Of a stretch of 64,000 nucleotides of DNA, positions 23,930-36,700 are shown piece after piece (positions within the stretch are counted from its first letter, which is position 1; every line of letters starts with the position of its first letter). The DNA is from Tubiluchus corallicola (taxonomy: Eukaryota > Priapulida > Priapulimorpha > Priapulimorphida > Tubiluchidae), in contig JAQGDQ010000156.1 in assembly GCA_030141605.1 (NCBI GenBank), positions 1 to 64,000 of the forward strand, read 5' to 3'. Both the position numbers and the translations under genes were made by a program. The notes under the pieces were generated by a model. It was not told the origin of the DNA, did not search any database, and worked only from the letters and a program-made list of their open reading frames with translations.

Positions 23930-24130
23930 AAAGCTTTCAGGGCATTTCGTGAAAAACATTAGAAAGATTTGGTAAAAAAGTGTGAGAAGCGTCTCGTGTA
24001 ATTCGTGAAATCACTTTAAAGTCGCGATCATTTCACGCTTAGGTGCTCACATTTTAAACACTCATTTTTCCACCAATGACGTCACCCATCGAATGACGAA
24101 AAGCAGCGTATAGTTAATTCCTGTCAAACG
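23930..24130 (-). repeat. Dispersed repeat family B, copy 2
   Basis: Includes CATTAGAAAGATTTGG, GCGTCTCGTGTAATT and AAAGTCGCGATCATTTCACGC, which correspond to 56260-56690 and, reversed, to 40820-40960. Followed at 24140-24235 by a loose CTTACC pentanucleotide-type tract. Confidence 0.5.
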
Positions 24131-24590
24131 TATATCCTATCAACCATTACCTTACCTCATCTTACCTTACCTTTCCGAATAAATAGTTTATCTTTTTTAT
24201 CTTATCTTACCTTACCTCACCTAACCTTATCGTTAGCAGCAGCAAATAGGCAACCCCGTATTTCATTTCTTGGTCTTTTGGAGGAAGACGTGTAACTTTA
24301 ATACAGAGATGTGCTTTTTTTACAGAGTGCTGAAGAAGCCAAAGCGTTGCCATGTTTTAAGCTTAAGGGAACGAGCTTACAAAAATTTGTTTTACATTTT
24401 TGTACCTATGTAGTATATGAGACGTATTGCGCTGTTGTTTGTCGTGTATTAGAAGCGTTAGAACTTACGTATTCACTATGTCATTTTACACCCATTTCAC
24501 TAGCATAGCGGTTATCATCAAGCGGAACGGAATGCTTTTACTATCACTTGCTGACTTATTGAAGGAAAAGACATGAATTGCGTGATATAT

Positions 24591-24680
24591 GCGCCCTTTC
24601 ATTTTGTTTTATTAAATAGTAAGCATATTTTCCACAATTCATTTCGTTTTATTAAATAGTAAACATATTTTCCACAATTA
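24591..24680. repeat. Two-copy tandem duplication of about 40 bp
   Basis: The segment TTCATTTTGTTTTATTAAAT through ATTTTCCACAATT is repeated immediately with two or three base changes. Non-coding. Confidence 0.85.
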
Positions 24681-24830
24681 CAGTCTAATTGGATATCTGT
24701 ATCACTGAATGAGTGTATACTGTTAGCTAATTTAATCAACCAACACAGAATAGCTAAATTATATTGGGAGAGTTTGCACTTTGCTAACTACAGCTAGGTG
24801 ATTATAGCGTTGAATATGACATTCTGAGAA

Positions 24831-24962
24831 TTGTTTCAAAAGTTTGTCTAGGTTTCATGCTATAATAATTATGTTTGAAAGTTAAACAGCTGCAAACATA
24901 CTTATTATAGTTGCAAACATAATTGTTATAGCATGAAAGCTAGACAAATTTGTGAAACAATT
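24831..24962. repeat. Inverted repeat with 50-bp arms
   Basis: Arm 24831-24880 (GAATTGTTTCAAAAGTTTGT...) is the near-perfect reverse complement of 24913-24962, with about 32 bp between them. It could be a foldback element or a palindromic MITE remnant. I see no coding potential. Confidence 0.85.
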
Positions 24963-25424
24963 CCAAAAGTGTCGAATTTAATACTAAAATAGCATTAGTT
25001 TGCTGGATATGATTAAAGGCTCCATCTGTGAGACATTCAAAGTACTGTAAGACTGTTTTAGTGAAAAAGAACTTGATTCAGACCAAACACTGATATTCAC
25101 TATCCATATCAGTTGCGAATTAATTCAATATATTTATCTGTACAGCAAGAACGAAACCACACATTTTTTAGTATTCTTGGAATAAAGAATGTGAGTTACT
25201 GAATAGCACCCAACAAACTTATTAGCAATTTCGATTTTACTGAACATTTCGACGGTAAGCCAGTAAATGAAAATAGTTACAACATTCTCAAACTAAATCA
25301 CCACATAACAAATCTCAATTCATAACCTGTATATTACAGCTTAAACTATAGTTAAAACAGCACAACTTTTATTAAAAACTTTAATTTACAATTGTTAATG
25401 AATTACGCTGTAGTTAGATCATCA

Positions 25425-26125
25425 TAAATGCGTCTTAATTCTAGGGGTTCCAATTTAAGTATTGATAATCCATTTGGGTATGACGTGGAGTTTAACTCAC
25501 ATCTAGCAAAGAGTCTGCATGTAAAATATCCTTGTACATTTTCCACAAGATCTATATTCTTTAGAAGGAACGGACTCCAATATTCGACTGGAGTGCAATA
25601 TTCGATTAATGGGCATACATATGTTTTTTGGCTGTAAGCAGTGCATGCTTATCAGATGTAACAAAGCACGGAAAATCATATTGCTTACACGATTTGCCAT
25701 AGTACAAATATTAAGACAATTAGCAGAAAATTTTAGATTTCTGCTAACTGTGATTCCGAATTTTATAGTTATGGACAGGGTTTTTGTATCCTACATGTAG
25801 AACAGAGCATTTATTTACTGAAATCGGAAGCTGCAAGTTATTAAACCACTCAGAAATACAATTCACAGCATGCTGAATATTATCATTTTCAGTGTCAGCA
25901 CAGTGATATAATTTTACATCATCTGCATATAGTTTACAATAAGTACTACCAAGGCATCAGGCAGATCATTTACAAATAATATAAACAGTAGGGGACTCAG
26001 GAGGCTGCCCTGAGCTACTCCTGAAGTTACTTGTACGTAATTAGAAGAACTATTGCCGAAAACAACTTTTTGTAAGCGCCCTGTTAAAAAGCTTTTAATG
26101 ACCGAAAATTTACCGCAATTTACTG
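25425..26125 (-). pseudogene. Degenerate non-LTR retrotransposon RT remnant
   Basis: The minus strand, read across several frameshifts, encodes RT landmarks in order: KSFLTGR near 26080, SGVAQGSLLSPLLF near 26010, a YADD-like box near 25930 and the C-terminal Y..PLIEYC.PVEYW near 25600. KLEPLELRRIYDDL follows near 25440. The order is that of CR1/jockey-type ORF2 proteins. At least two frame breaks make it inactive. It is unrelated in detail to the intact element at the left end. Confidence 0.8.
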
Positions 26126-26129
26126 TTGA

Positions 26130-28020
26130 CAGTGCGAACTGAAAGCGGGTAGAAGGAATTTAAAGTCTTGTAGCTTCAGCGTTAAGTGAACAGTATCTAA
26201 GTCCAGAAGGGAGCATTTCAAACGATTTATTACCAGGATGACATTCCGCATTCAGGATTACTTACGCTGTCTTTGCGACCCTCGTTCCGTACAAATGTAC
26301 AAATGTAACAAACAGTGGGACATGTCGTTAAGACACTGTCAATTACTACTCGATAATGATGATAATGATGATGATGATTATCTGCAATTCACCTGTTAAC
26401 AAGCGATCAAAAAGAAAATGAACTGCCAATAAATACATCGTGTCATTATCAAATTTGTTAAGCCGTGTCATTTATTTCACATAACACATTTACAACAAGT
26501 TGTGCGCAAAAATACAGTGAAAAGGCTTACGATGAACATAGTACATTTTTTACTGTTTATGAGCAAGAAAAACCTCACACTATGTTTGCCTATACATAAA
26601 TGTAAATGCTTTGCAGACAATCAAAAAGCAGGGCTTGTTAGTTTCCCAAAAACCGTGAGAAAGTAAAAAAAGTAATTAAGATAAACTGAAAATTATAAGG
26701 TGAATCATGCGATAAAGAAAACATGTAATGCTTCAGAGTGGATGGTATATCGCATGACATAAAAGATAGAAAGACTTGCAAAAATATTAGTCGTAATATT
26801 AGGCATGCGCGTACGCAAATTTAAACACTTGGACTGTTTTGCCACTTCTGTGAGGATGGATACTGATACAAACTTTAACTACTCAATGGATTTACTCAAA
26901 ATGTGATTGTTAGCATTTTTTTAAATCTAGTAATGGATCTGCTATTTTTTGTAGATTGTCAAATCTCATTCAAGATTTTTGGTCGTTGAAATATTACAAA
27001 ATGTTTAGCTATGTTAGTTCTACAGAGAAACGGATATGTATTAATCATATCTTGTATTATATCTCTTAGATGCTAATTTGTTATAAGAGTTCTCTTTTCG
27101 GGGAACCTCTATTCGAATTTTCACACCTCAACGATGCATTTGGCTTTTATAATCTATTTTGAATCTATTAATTAGCATTGTACAACGCGCAAAGCACATG
27201 CAAATCCTTCACATTTGTAAAAATTGCAAGTTATAATGAGATCTAAAGACTCCCTAATGTTTATTGTGTGGATTCCGCTTCCTGAGACATTTCGGTCGAA
27301 TTGATATGTAAGTAGAACGTCTACCTGCCTGATCCAGGTAACCAAATGATTCTCACAGCATGGGAGCATGTCAGCGAGTCGTGGACGGCCGAACGAGATG
27401 TAGATAATCTGAGACTGCCCAGTACACTGACCTAAGCAAAAACGAACCAAATTACTGGGTACTAAACACAGCTGAGGCCCGGCTGCGAAGCCGGAAGTTC
27501 TTGAAAAAGGAAAACTCTGGTACGCGCTTGTTAAGTCGGTGTGAGAAAAACACCTGCCGCCCAAGCAGGTTGTGGTTCAGCCGAAATGCTAGGAGAAACA
27601 ATGCTGAAATTTAACAAGCACCCATCGGTGTGATGGCGGTATCCTTAGGAATTTGGAGGACAGGCCACCTGACTAGCGAGTTTATCTCTCTCGTGGGCAC
27701 TATACGCTTACTTTTGAGCCCCATTTAGACCGGCTGAATGATACAATGAAAGTGGTCATTTTTGCCGAGGGTGCCTATACTTTCCCGATGAAAAACACGG
27801 CACTGCAATAAAAGCAATAATCGCGCGCAAAAAATCAGGCTTTAGTAAACTGTGGTGAGTACAGTTATTATGATATTGGACGGCATTAGTGTTGTCAAAA
27901 GCAGAGCTTCTGGGCAGAAATCTGAAATCCCTTGGCAAGATGTCATTCACCCCTAAAGCAAACATACCTGTTTGTCAGTCAACATTTACAAGCAAAACAG
28001 ATTTTCCTATTAATTTCTAA
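26130..28020. other. No gene seen
   Basis: Contains a short GAT-type trinucleotide tract near 26350-26380 and open minus-strand frames at 27172-27564 and 27756-27965. These have no recognised domain, although TTTGCTTTAG at about 27955-27965 on the minus strand resembles an acceptor. It may be intron of collagen-like gene 2. Confidence 0.35.
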
Positions 28021-28022
28021 TT

Positions 28023-28300
28023 AGGTTTTTAATACGTTTAGAAGTGAACGGCATTTTTACCTTGAGGACAAACATATAAAATTCTCTTGGTTCAGTTTTA
28101 ACTTTCATCTTAGAAAATTTGATGGCCGCGATTTATTTATACCTGTCTTACTCTTATTAGGTTTTTATTACGTTTAAAAGTGAACGACATTTTTACCTTG
28201 AGGACAAACGTATAAAATTCTCTCGGTTCAGTTTTATCTTTCATCTTACAACGTTTGATGGCTGTGATTTGTTTTATACCTCTCTTACTCTTACTGCCAG
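28023..28300 (-). repeat. Two-copy tandem duplication of about 135 bp; possible exon of collagen gene 2
   Basis: Two adjacent copies begin AGGTTTTTAATACGTTTAGA and AGGTTTTTATTACGTTTAAA. On the minus strand the right copy is open (TEPREFYTFVLK followed by GTAAAAATGTC, a potential donor), while the left copy has a stop. Similarity to 16755-16860 upstream of gene 1 makes a duplicated 5' exon possible. It is not demonstrated. Confidence 0.35.
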
Positions 28301-28919
28301 GTTTTGCGTAGATATTTTTACTTCCGCAAAACAATTTTAACGACTGTCATCGCAATTCATTTTAGAAGTTCATTTTGAGAGACCTGCTGTCCTTTTGCAT
28401 TATGTGCTCTTATCTGATTCAGCATAATGTAATGTGTAAGCGCTACGAGCATCTAATTAAGAGATTAAAAAAACATTAGTGACTAAAATACATGTATACA
28501 GTAGTAGTTTATTTACATTAGTCCAGCAAGCACTTCGCAACAAAATAATGATAATAACAATAAATATTCATTCTACATACACCATTACGTTCATACTATA
28601 CAATAGTATTGCAGCGAGATTGTCATAGGAATAAATTTAGTATATCTGTAATTACTTTTGCACATGTTTCCTGCTCTAAATTAAGTAGATTGTCTGTGCT
28701 ATTAAGAGTCATATTGTAGTGTTACGAAGACGGGTTTTGACTAACCCCATAATGTTAGTAATGGGTACAGTCGAGAAGCCCAGTAATGCAAATGTACCTG
28801 TATATAACAGAATGCGTGCCGTAATTTGACGATTCCAACCTGGCCTTTCTGTCTGTAAGGGTGAATGCTGTAGGTTTGCTGATTTTTATACCAAAGTCTG
28901 TTCACATGTCATTCTTTTG

Positions 28920-29160
28920 GAGTTACCGGTTGTACAATAAAGTTTATTTTACACTCGCATTCCGGATCTTTTTACTTTTCTTGTCTGCTGTAAACTTTCA
29001 TAACTTGTATGCCGCTCTGAACATCCTGAGAAGGATCAGCGCCTGGAAAGGACCCGAATCCGTTACAGTGTTTTGTTCGCAATTCTTCCGTTACTCTACA
29101 TCTTGTTACTACGTGTTGTTCATCTTGTACTTCATCTTCGCAAGTATTGCACAAACTATA
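28920..29160 (-). pseudogene. Non-LTR retrotransposon C-terminal fragment
   Basis: A minus-strand frame encodes a Cys/His cluster of the kind found at the end of LINE ORF2 proteins (CNTCEDEVQDEQHVVTRC). Nothing else of the protein is present, so this is a short 3' relic. Confidence 0.6.
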
Positions 29161-29299
29161 CGTAGTTTGATATAATTAAAGTAATAAAGTAACAAACCAT
29201 ATTGTTTACTTCGTGGCGTCATTAATGCATGTGGCTCACAGAAAACGTATGATACTAATCGCATCGATAGCAGTATTCGACTCATTAATATAACTAACT

Positions 29300-29570
29300 T
29301 TAAAATTCAATTTAAAGCACAAGGAAACCCTACACTTACATAAAGCTGAAAAAAAGTTGAAATTTTATACCGCTCACATATTGTATTTTTGCATGAAGGG
29401 TTGCGTCGGCAGTAACGCTGTCTTAAAACGTGTAAATTTAAACTCTCAGGATGTCCGAAAAATTCCTTTCAACGCGAGTACGATATATGCATAAAAATTC
29501 TGTAAAGTAATATAATTTTTAAGGCGATTTTTCTGGAACCTACTTCAGATACCCCTTTTCTTGTCCGTTA
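29300..29570 (+). repeat. Dispersed repeat family A, copy 1
   Basis: Shares the order AAAGCACAAG-AAACCCT, GAAATTTTATAC, CGTGTAAATTTAAACTC and CGAGTACGATATATGCATAA with 42275-42800 and 47340-47830. It is non-coding, and this copy lacks the middle 260 bp of the others. Confidence 0.7.
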
Positions 29571-29967
29571 AAGCTCAGTTTAGAATTAGTGCGTTTGACG
29601 CAGTTATTATTACGCTAAGCAATTTTAGTTTTGTTACTTACGTATGAATACATGAACTTTTTTCTCATTTTAAGAAGTTACAGGATTCTTAGGTACGTAA
29701 GGTAATAGGTTATAATAAGGTTATAGGTAAGTTATCGGTACATAACAGCCAGTTACATTCTTACAAGTTTGACGAACCTTTGTCTGATTTATCGGTTGAT
29801 TACGTAATTTGTAGGTTGTTGAACAAAATTTTGACATTGCCATTTCAGTACATGAACGAGAGTTATTAATTTCTCATTGATCACGTAGAAATTTCTTTCT
29901 AGACCATCTTTGCTGTTTCTAAAACAAACGGCTGTCATGATATTACGTCATCAATCGAAATTCAATA

Positions 29968-30130
29968 TAGTAAGTAAGTAAGTAAGTAAATTTTATCTCG
30001 AACTAAAAGTTCATAGAACACGTAATACATGTACACATAAAATTTACATAAAAAATAATTTACATAGAACTTATACACATAATAAAATGTAAGGATTAGC
30101 GAAAATTAAAAAATAAAATACAATGGTTAT
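29968..30130 (-). mobile_element. LINE/SINE-like tail with (TTAC)n
   Basis: On the minus strand the AT-rich sequence ends in AAATTTACTTACTTACTTACT, a tail form common for CR1/L2-type elements. No coding region is recognised. Confidence 0.35.
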
Positions 30131-30918
30131 TAGCAAATATTCATGAATTATAATAGTTTATACTGTATAGAACTTGCCTCCATCTATTGTGCAACTTAGA
30201 CAGAATAAAAACATCAGAATTCAAAATGCCATTACATATAAAATTATTGTTGCATTTTTTGAATCTCATCATAAAAGAGTATACTTTTTTGTTATTAAAA
30301 CATCATAATATAAAGAATTCAAATCTAAACACACTTGTCTGGCACTACAGTCGTAAGGTAGCGAAAATAACTTTCTTATGCATTTATTGTAAGTTACTTT
30401 AACATTGAACTGATGGTAATACCTCGCCGACAAGGGCTAAAACTACCCAGCTTGGTTTGGTAACAGCAGATGCGGAGGCCAAGCAGTCTATAACTCTTCC
30501 AACATCCATCCACGAAACAACAGAATGATGTCTCAGAAAAACGATACCCTTATTAGCAAATTACATGAAGTAAATTCAAAACAGAGGTTTGCGCCGTCGT
30601 GGATACTCTAATTGGACCATTAAAAGATCGCTATTATACAGGACAGATGCATAACATGGCTTCAGTACAAACTGACATTTAGCATGAAAGGCGTGTTCAG
30701 TACACTATCATTATAAGCGTGCGAATAAAAATTTCTCCAAAGAGCAGCACCGTATATACTAATACAATACCTTCTGAACAATTGTTTTTTTTACTTCCTC
30801 GCTACACTTGCTAATCTTACGTATAATAACATTTCCTGTAGCTGCCAAAGACACTTTTGCAGTTTAATATCATCATTATCAGTACCTTTTGCTGAGGTAA
30901 GATGTCCAAAATATTTTT

Positions 30919-30920
<2 letters not shown>
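30131..30920. other. No gene seen
   Basis: AT-rich sequence without motifs, supported splice sites or clear repeats. Confidence 0.45.
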
Positions 30921-30924
<4 letters not shown>

Positions 30925-31009
<85 letters not shown>

Positions 31010-31020
31010 ATATATATATG
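30925..31020. repeat. (CT)n microsatellite
   Basis: About 80 bp of CT followed by a short TATATA tract. Confidence 0.95.
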
Positions 31021-32880
31021 AATATATATATACGCCTAAGTTGTAGTTAGCCAAAGCCTTGAGCAAATTTCCACGAACTCCGGAACAAAAAAATATCGTC
31101 GTGTCTATTCACAAGTGTGGAAGAAGCTTTCCTAAGAGGGAAAAAATGTTTCAGCTACGAATTAAATTTTGTGCCAAACTAGTGTTGCCGGTCGCCCATG
31201 GACTTATGACTTTAACCTCGCACATTAGAGTAAAAATAATGAGTTTGTAATATAATGTAATAGGTTGTAGCTGCTGTTTATTGTTGTTTACTGCTGCTGT
31301 GGCTGTGTGTGGCTCGTGGTGTGTTGCGTTATGAGCAGCCGAGAGGGCATGGCAAACTAGCAAATCTTTATTTATAAAACTGTACATTTATTAAACATAA
31401 GATATAAGTATAAATAGCAAACAACACAGGCTAGCCCTCAGTCTCCGGATCAGCTCCCTAAGCAGCCCTGAGTTGCCGGCTCCAATTCCTTTTGTTTAGT
31501 TTCCTAATGCGCACTGAACCTCTGCGGATAGGAGCTCCGTCATCAAATCTATAATCGTGACGTGGTCAAACATCCGCTGATCGTAGCGTGATGTAGCCTA
31601 CCTAACTCGGCTTTTGGCTGAAACAATAATTTAATATTGGATCATCAATTTGAAATACATTCCCTTTATTTTTAGACCGCCTTGTGTCCCATCACAAGGT
31701 GCCTGAGGAAAACGTTTACACTCTGACACACAGCTAACAGAGTGTTATTCGTCAGAAACAAGTCAAAATTATGATAAATTTGGTCAAACTTCCGAATTTC
31801 CAAAATCACGCAAAACTTTTAGAACAAACAGGAATGGCCGTTTACCCCATTATGATGTCACATTGAATGCATTCCAGAGGATTTATTAAGCAACAATTCG
31901 TGAATTTGCACTATAATTAAGATGATTAACTTTCTTCAGAATAATGATACTGAGGCTATTGTATTACGTGGTTTCCTCTTCGCTACCGGCAAGTTAAATT
32001 TTAGTTATTTTCTTCATCACTAACATAAATTCGGAATGCGAACCACTGGGCTACTCGCTTACTGAATTTTTTCTGTCCTAATTCTGTACTACCTCGAGAT
32101 ATGAAGTACTGCCATGACAAAACATTTTTGTGTCAAATTTCGGCTCTCTGGCTGGCTTATTTAATCTTTGATCTAGGGCATTTTGATACGACACTTAGAG
32201 GTACCTGTAACTAACCCAAGAGACGCACTACGGGAGTACCAATACCAATTATGCCAATTCCACCCGATACCTGATCCGAAGAATCTTGACTGAAGATATT
32301 TGCCGGACTACATTACTCTGCACAATATTCTGCGCAAAGAGGCGTAATGAGTACGATTCAGTACGCAGTATATGGTACGATCGACTGGTATAGTGCATTT
32401 TTACCGGGTTGCAATGTGTGGCGTGTAGAATTTTTTAGATTTCCTAGCGATCGCACGGCTCAAAGCTCGATTTCGGGCTACAAAATCAAACCAAATAGAT
32501 TTTGTGATTGTAGTTATCATGTCTAACATGTGTGCCTCCGTTGCCTTGATATTAAAAATAGCAGAATTGTGGATTTTTACTTTTTAGGCTGCTGCAGCTA
32601 ATCGTAGAAAGCAAAAATAAATATGTACGAATTTGAAGAATTTAGAAAAGTTAAAATAAGGAAAACTGTGAAGAGACCTCGATAATCATAGTAGTCTAAT
32701 GTAGCTCTTTTTGTATACACAGAGCAGAAAGTAACGGCCAAAAATTGACAATCAAATAAAAGCGATAAGTAATTTTATGCACGAAACAGTCGATTTATTC
32801 TATACACTTTTGCTGCCTCTCATTCTTATATCGAGAAACGTGTCATAAAACACTTGTGCTCTCAGTTATAGTACATGCAT
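31021..32880. other. No gene seen
   Basis: Mixed AT-rich sequence. The interval 31400-31600 is locally more GC-rich. Short frames at 31059-31250 and 31151-31387 have no recognisable features. Confidence 0.4.
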
Positions 32881-32884
32881 GGTC

Positions 32885-33152
32885 CATCACTATGTATTAT
32901 ACAGTCAGACATCGGCTCACGAAAGCTTCCCTTCACAAACAATTTGGCTCACGAACACGTTGTTCTGTAAAAAATATCTCGGTTGATGAACATGTTCTCA
33001 GTCTATTAACACATCTAGAGGCAATAAACAATAGGCACAAGTGCATAGAGATGGCTGATGATGGTGTAGAGAAGTTGGTAATAAACCGCAACACTGCACA
33101 TCAACAGGCGGCAGCTAAGGAAATGTCTTCAGAGAAGGCGGGTGGAATGTAA
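32885..33152 (+). mobile_element. Possible pogo/Tigger-like transposon remnant
   Basis: The left end TACAGTCAGACATCGGCTCA, followed by CGAAAG and then GGCTCACGAACACG, resembles pogo/Tigger termini (ATCGGTTCACGAAC-type) next to a TA. A degraded open frame runs to 33152. The other terminus was not found. Confidence 0.25.
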
Positions 33153-33778
33153 AATATTCCTACTTTATTAATCAAAGATAAAGCTTGGAAATGAGGAGAG
33201 TTGAAAGTTTTGCTGAAAAACAATGAACAGGCTCTGAGAATGGATTAAGTTCATAAACAGGTGATTGACATGCTGCGCCTGGTTCCCCTGTAGACAGTAT
33301 GCGATTACTCTAGGATACATACACAATTACAATGTATACACTCCAATACTAAATTTCTATTTTCAGTCCCCTTTTCTGTCTCCTTTCTTTCTGTATTCTA
33401 GTAGTGATTATTACTAACTCATGTGTTTCAATTGTTTTTAAAACTAACTCTGTATCTGATTCACCCAACGTGCTTAAAGCATTCGCACACTTTAGTAAAT
33501 GTTCAGTTTACAATCCCAACCATTGTAGCACGTGTCGGTGTCGTGAAAAATAAGCGCTTTGCTGCTCTATGGCTGCGCCGTGGCCGCCGCGTTCCTGAAA
33601 ATAGTTACCATGATCAAGTTATCGCCCTTTGTCGTGATTCCATCTTTTGCTTCCGTGTGCGTGCTATTTTGTGATTTAGATTGCACGTGTTGAGTCTTGA
33701 GACGTATTGAGAATTTCGGTAATTGAACGCTTATGCTTTGTCAAATCTGCCAACTGGGTAAATGCAAAAAATAGTATC
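33153..33778. promoter_or_regulatory. Upstream region of NOLC1-like gene
   Basis: No coding exon was recognised. Near 33545-33660 base composition rises in GC (GCTGCGCCGTGGCCGCCGCG), which would suit a CpG-type promoter or 5' exon of the downstream gene. No TATA box is asserted. Confidence 0.3.
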
Positions 33779-36700
33779 ATGCGTATATTTTGCCGTAAGC
33801 GAACTTACCAACATCCAGCAGAGATGAAGCCACAAAGCGATCTTAAAAGAAAGGAAGCGGCCAAATCGTACTCGTCATCGGATGAAGAAGCTGAATCGCC
33901 AAGGAAAAAGCTTAGGTCATCAAGTTCCGATTCTGAGTCTGACAGTAGTTCATTAAGATCAAACTCTAAGATTAATAGTATTATAAATAAGAAAGCAAAC
34001 CAAATTTCTGCGATATCAGGTTCAAATGGAATTAAAAAGAATACAAGCAAAACTGTAACTAAGAAAAATAGTTCGAGCTCAAGTGAAAGTGACGATTCTA
34101 GTTCTGAAGACGAAACTTCATTGCAGAAAAATGCTACTCCTGCAAAGGCAGCTGTGCAGGGAAGCAAAAAAGCGTCAACGTTAAACAACGCAAAAAAACG
34201 TAGCCATTCGTCTAGTGAAAGTTCAAGTTCAGACAATGAAATTCATTCACCTAAAAAACCTAATAAGGTAGCATCACTTAATTCTGGAAAGACTGATAAT
34301 CCTTCCTTAATGTTAGGTGCTACCATAAAAAAGTCCTCTAATTCTTCAAGTGAAGACACTAGCTCAGATAACGAAGCTGTAAAGAAGCAAGTAGACAAAG
34401 CTAAGGATGTGGCAGGCAAAAATGTCAAATTCTCAAGCGATGCACAAAAAGATTCGTCTAGTTCAGATTCGACAAGTGAGAGTTCAAGTAACGATGATAA
34501 GCTACAACAACAACAAACAAACAAAGTTAACCACACTAAAAAAGTAACAAGTGGAAATATCCTTGTTGTCAAAAAGCAAGAAGCTGTGCCTCATTCAAAT
34601 TCATCAAGTGATAGTTCTAGTTCAGAAGATGAAGATGTCAAAAAGTCACAACAGCAGCAAAGTAAGAACATTAAGCAAAATAAAAAGGTAGCGGCTAGAA
34701 ATTTAACGACAGTCGCTAAACAAATAGCTGCAACTGAATCAAGTTCATCAAGTGAGAGTTCTAGTTCAGAAGATGGCGACAGCAAGTCACAACAACAGCA
34801 AAGTAAAAAAATTGAGCAGAATAAAATGGAAACTAGACTAAATCCTGTGGCAGCAAAAAAACAAGAAGCTCCAGCTAATTCAAGTTCGTCTAGTGAAAGT
34901 TCTAGTTCTGAAGATCAAAGTAGCAAGTCACAAAAACAGCAAAGTAAAAAAGTAGAGCAAAATAAAAAGATGATGAGTGGAACTTCACTGATGTCAAAGA
35001 AACAAGAAGCAGCAGCTAATTCAAGTTCGTCAAGCGAGAGTTCTGATTCAGAAGATGAAAAGGACCACAGGACACAACAACTGCAAAGTAAGAAAAATGA
35101 GCAAAATAATAAAATAACTGCTGGAAATTGTGTGGCAGCGAGAAAACAAACAGCTGATTTGAGTTCGTCAAGCGAGAGTTCAAGCTCAGAAGATGAAGAT
35201 GACAAATTACAACAACAGCACAGTCAGAAAATTGAGCAAAATAAAAAGGTAATTGTCGGAAATTCCGTGTCAGCAAACAAGCAACAGGCAATACTTGGTG
35301 CAAGTTCGTCAAGTGAGAGCTCCAGTTCAGAAGATGAAGTAGATAAGTCACAACAACAACAGAATAAAAAAATGGAGCAGAACAAAAATGTAACTGCTGG
35401 AAATCTGGTGTCAGCCAAGAAACAACATGCGGCACCTAGTTCCGATTCATCTAGTGAGAGCACCAGTTCAGAAGATGAAGCTGACAAGATACAACAACAG
35501 CAAAGCAAGACAGTTAAGCCAAATGATAAAGTAGTTACTGGAAATGATAAAGTAGTTTCTATGACAGCAAAAAAACCAGTTCCAAATTCAAGCTCGTCAA
35601 GTGACAGCTCTGATTCAGAGGAGGAAGGCCACAAGTTACGGCAACAGAAAAGTAAGAAAATTGAACAGAATAAAAAATTAGCTACTGGAAATTCCATGAT
35701 AGCAGCACCTAATTCAAGTTCATCAAGTGAGACTTCTTCAGAAGAGGAAGATGACAAGCTACAGCAGCAGAAAAGTGAGAAAATTGAGCAGAATAAAAAC
35801 ATAACTACTGGAAATTCCATGACGGCAAATCAGCGAAAGGCTAATTCAAGTTCGTCAAGTGAGAGTTCCAGTTCAGAAGATGAAGTTGACAAGTTAAAGC
35901 AACAGAAAAGTAAGAAAATTGAGCAGAATAAAAAAGTAGTTACTGGAAATTCCATGACGGCAAATAAACAAATAATTGCACCCAAAAGTTCATCAAGTGA
36001 AAGTTCTAGTTCAGAAGATGAAGTTGACAAGTTAAAGCAACAGAAAAGTAAGAAAATTGAGCAGAATAAAAAAGTAGTTACTGGAAATTCCACGACGGCA
36101 AATAAACAAATAATTGCACCCAAAAGTTCATCAAGTGAGAGTTCTAGTTCAGAAGATGAAGTTGACAAGTTAAAGCAACAGAAAAGTAACAAAATTGAGC
36201 AGAATAAAAAAGTAGTTACTGGAAATTCCACGACGGCAAATAAACAAATAATTGCACCCAAAAGTTCATCAAGTGAGAGTTCTAGTTCAGAAGATGAAGT
36301 TGACAAGTTAAAGCAACAGAAAAGTAACAAAATTGAGCAGAATAAAAAAGTAGTTACTGGAAATTCCACGACGGCAAATAAACAAATAATTGCACCCAAA
36401 AGTTCATCAAGTGAGAGTTCTAGTTCAGAAGATGAAGTTGACAAGTTAAAGCAACAGAAAAGTAACAAAATTGAGCAGAATAAAAAAGTAGTTACTGGAA
36501 ATTCCATGACGGCAAATAAACAAATAATTGCACCCAAAAGTTCATCAAGTGAGAGTTCTAGTTCAGAAGATGAAGTTGACAAGTTAAAGCAACAGAAAAG
36601 TAACAAAATTGAGCAGAATAAAAAAGTAGTTACTGGAAATTCCATGACGGCAAATAAACAAATAATTGCACCCAAAAGTTCATCAAGTGAGAGTTCTAGT

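Noticed and set aside
32856-33152. 98-codon frame as a gene or NOLC1 5' exon
   Set aside because: Begins in transposon-terminus-like sequence and has no LisH or other domain; treated as a degraded pogo-like remnant.
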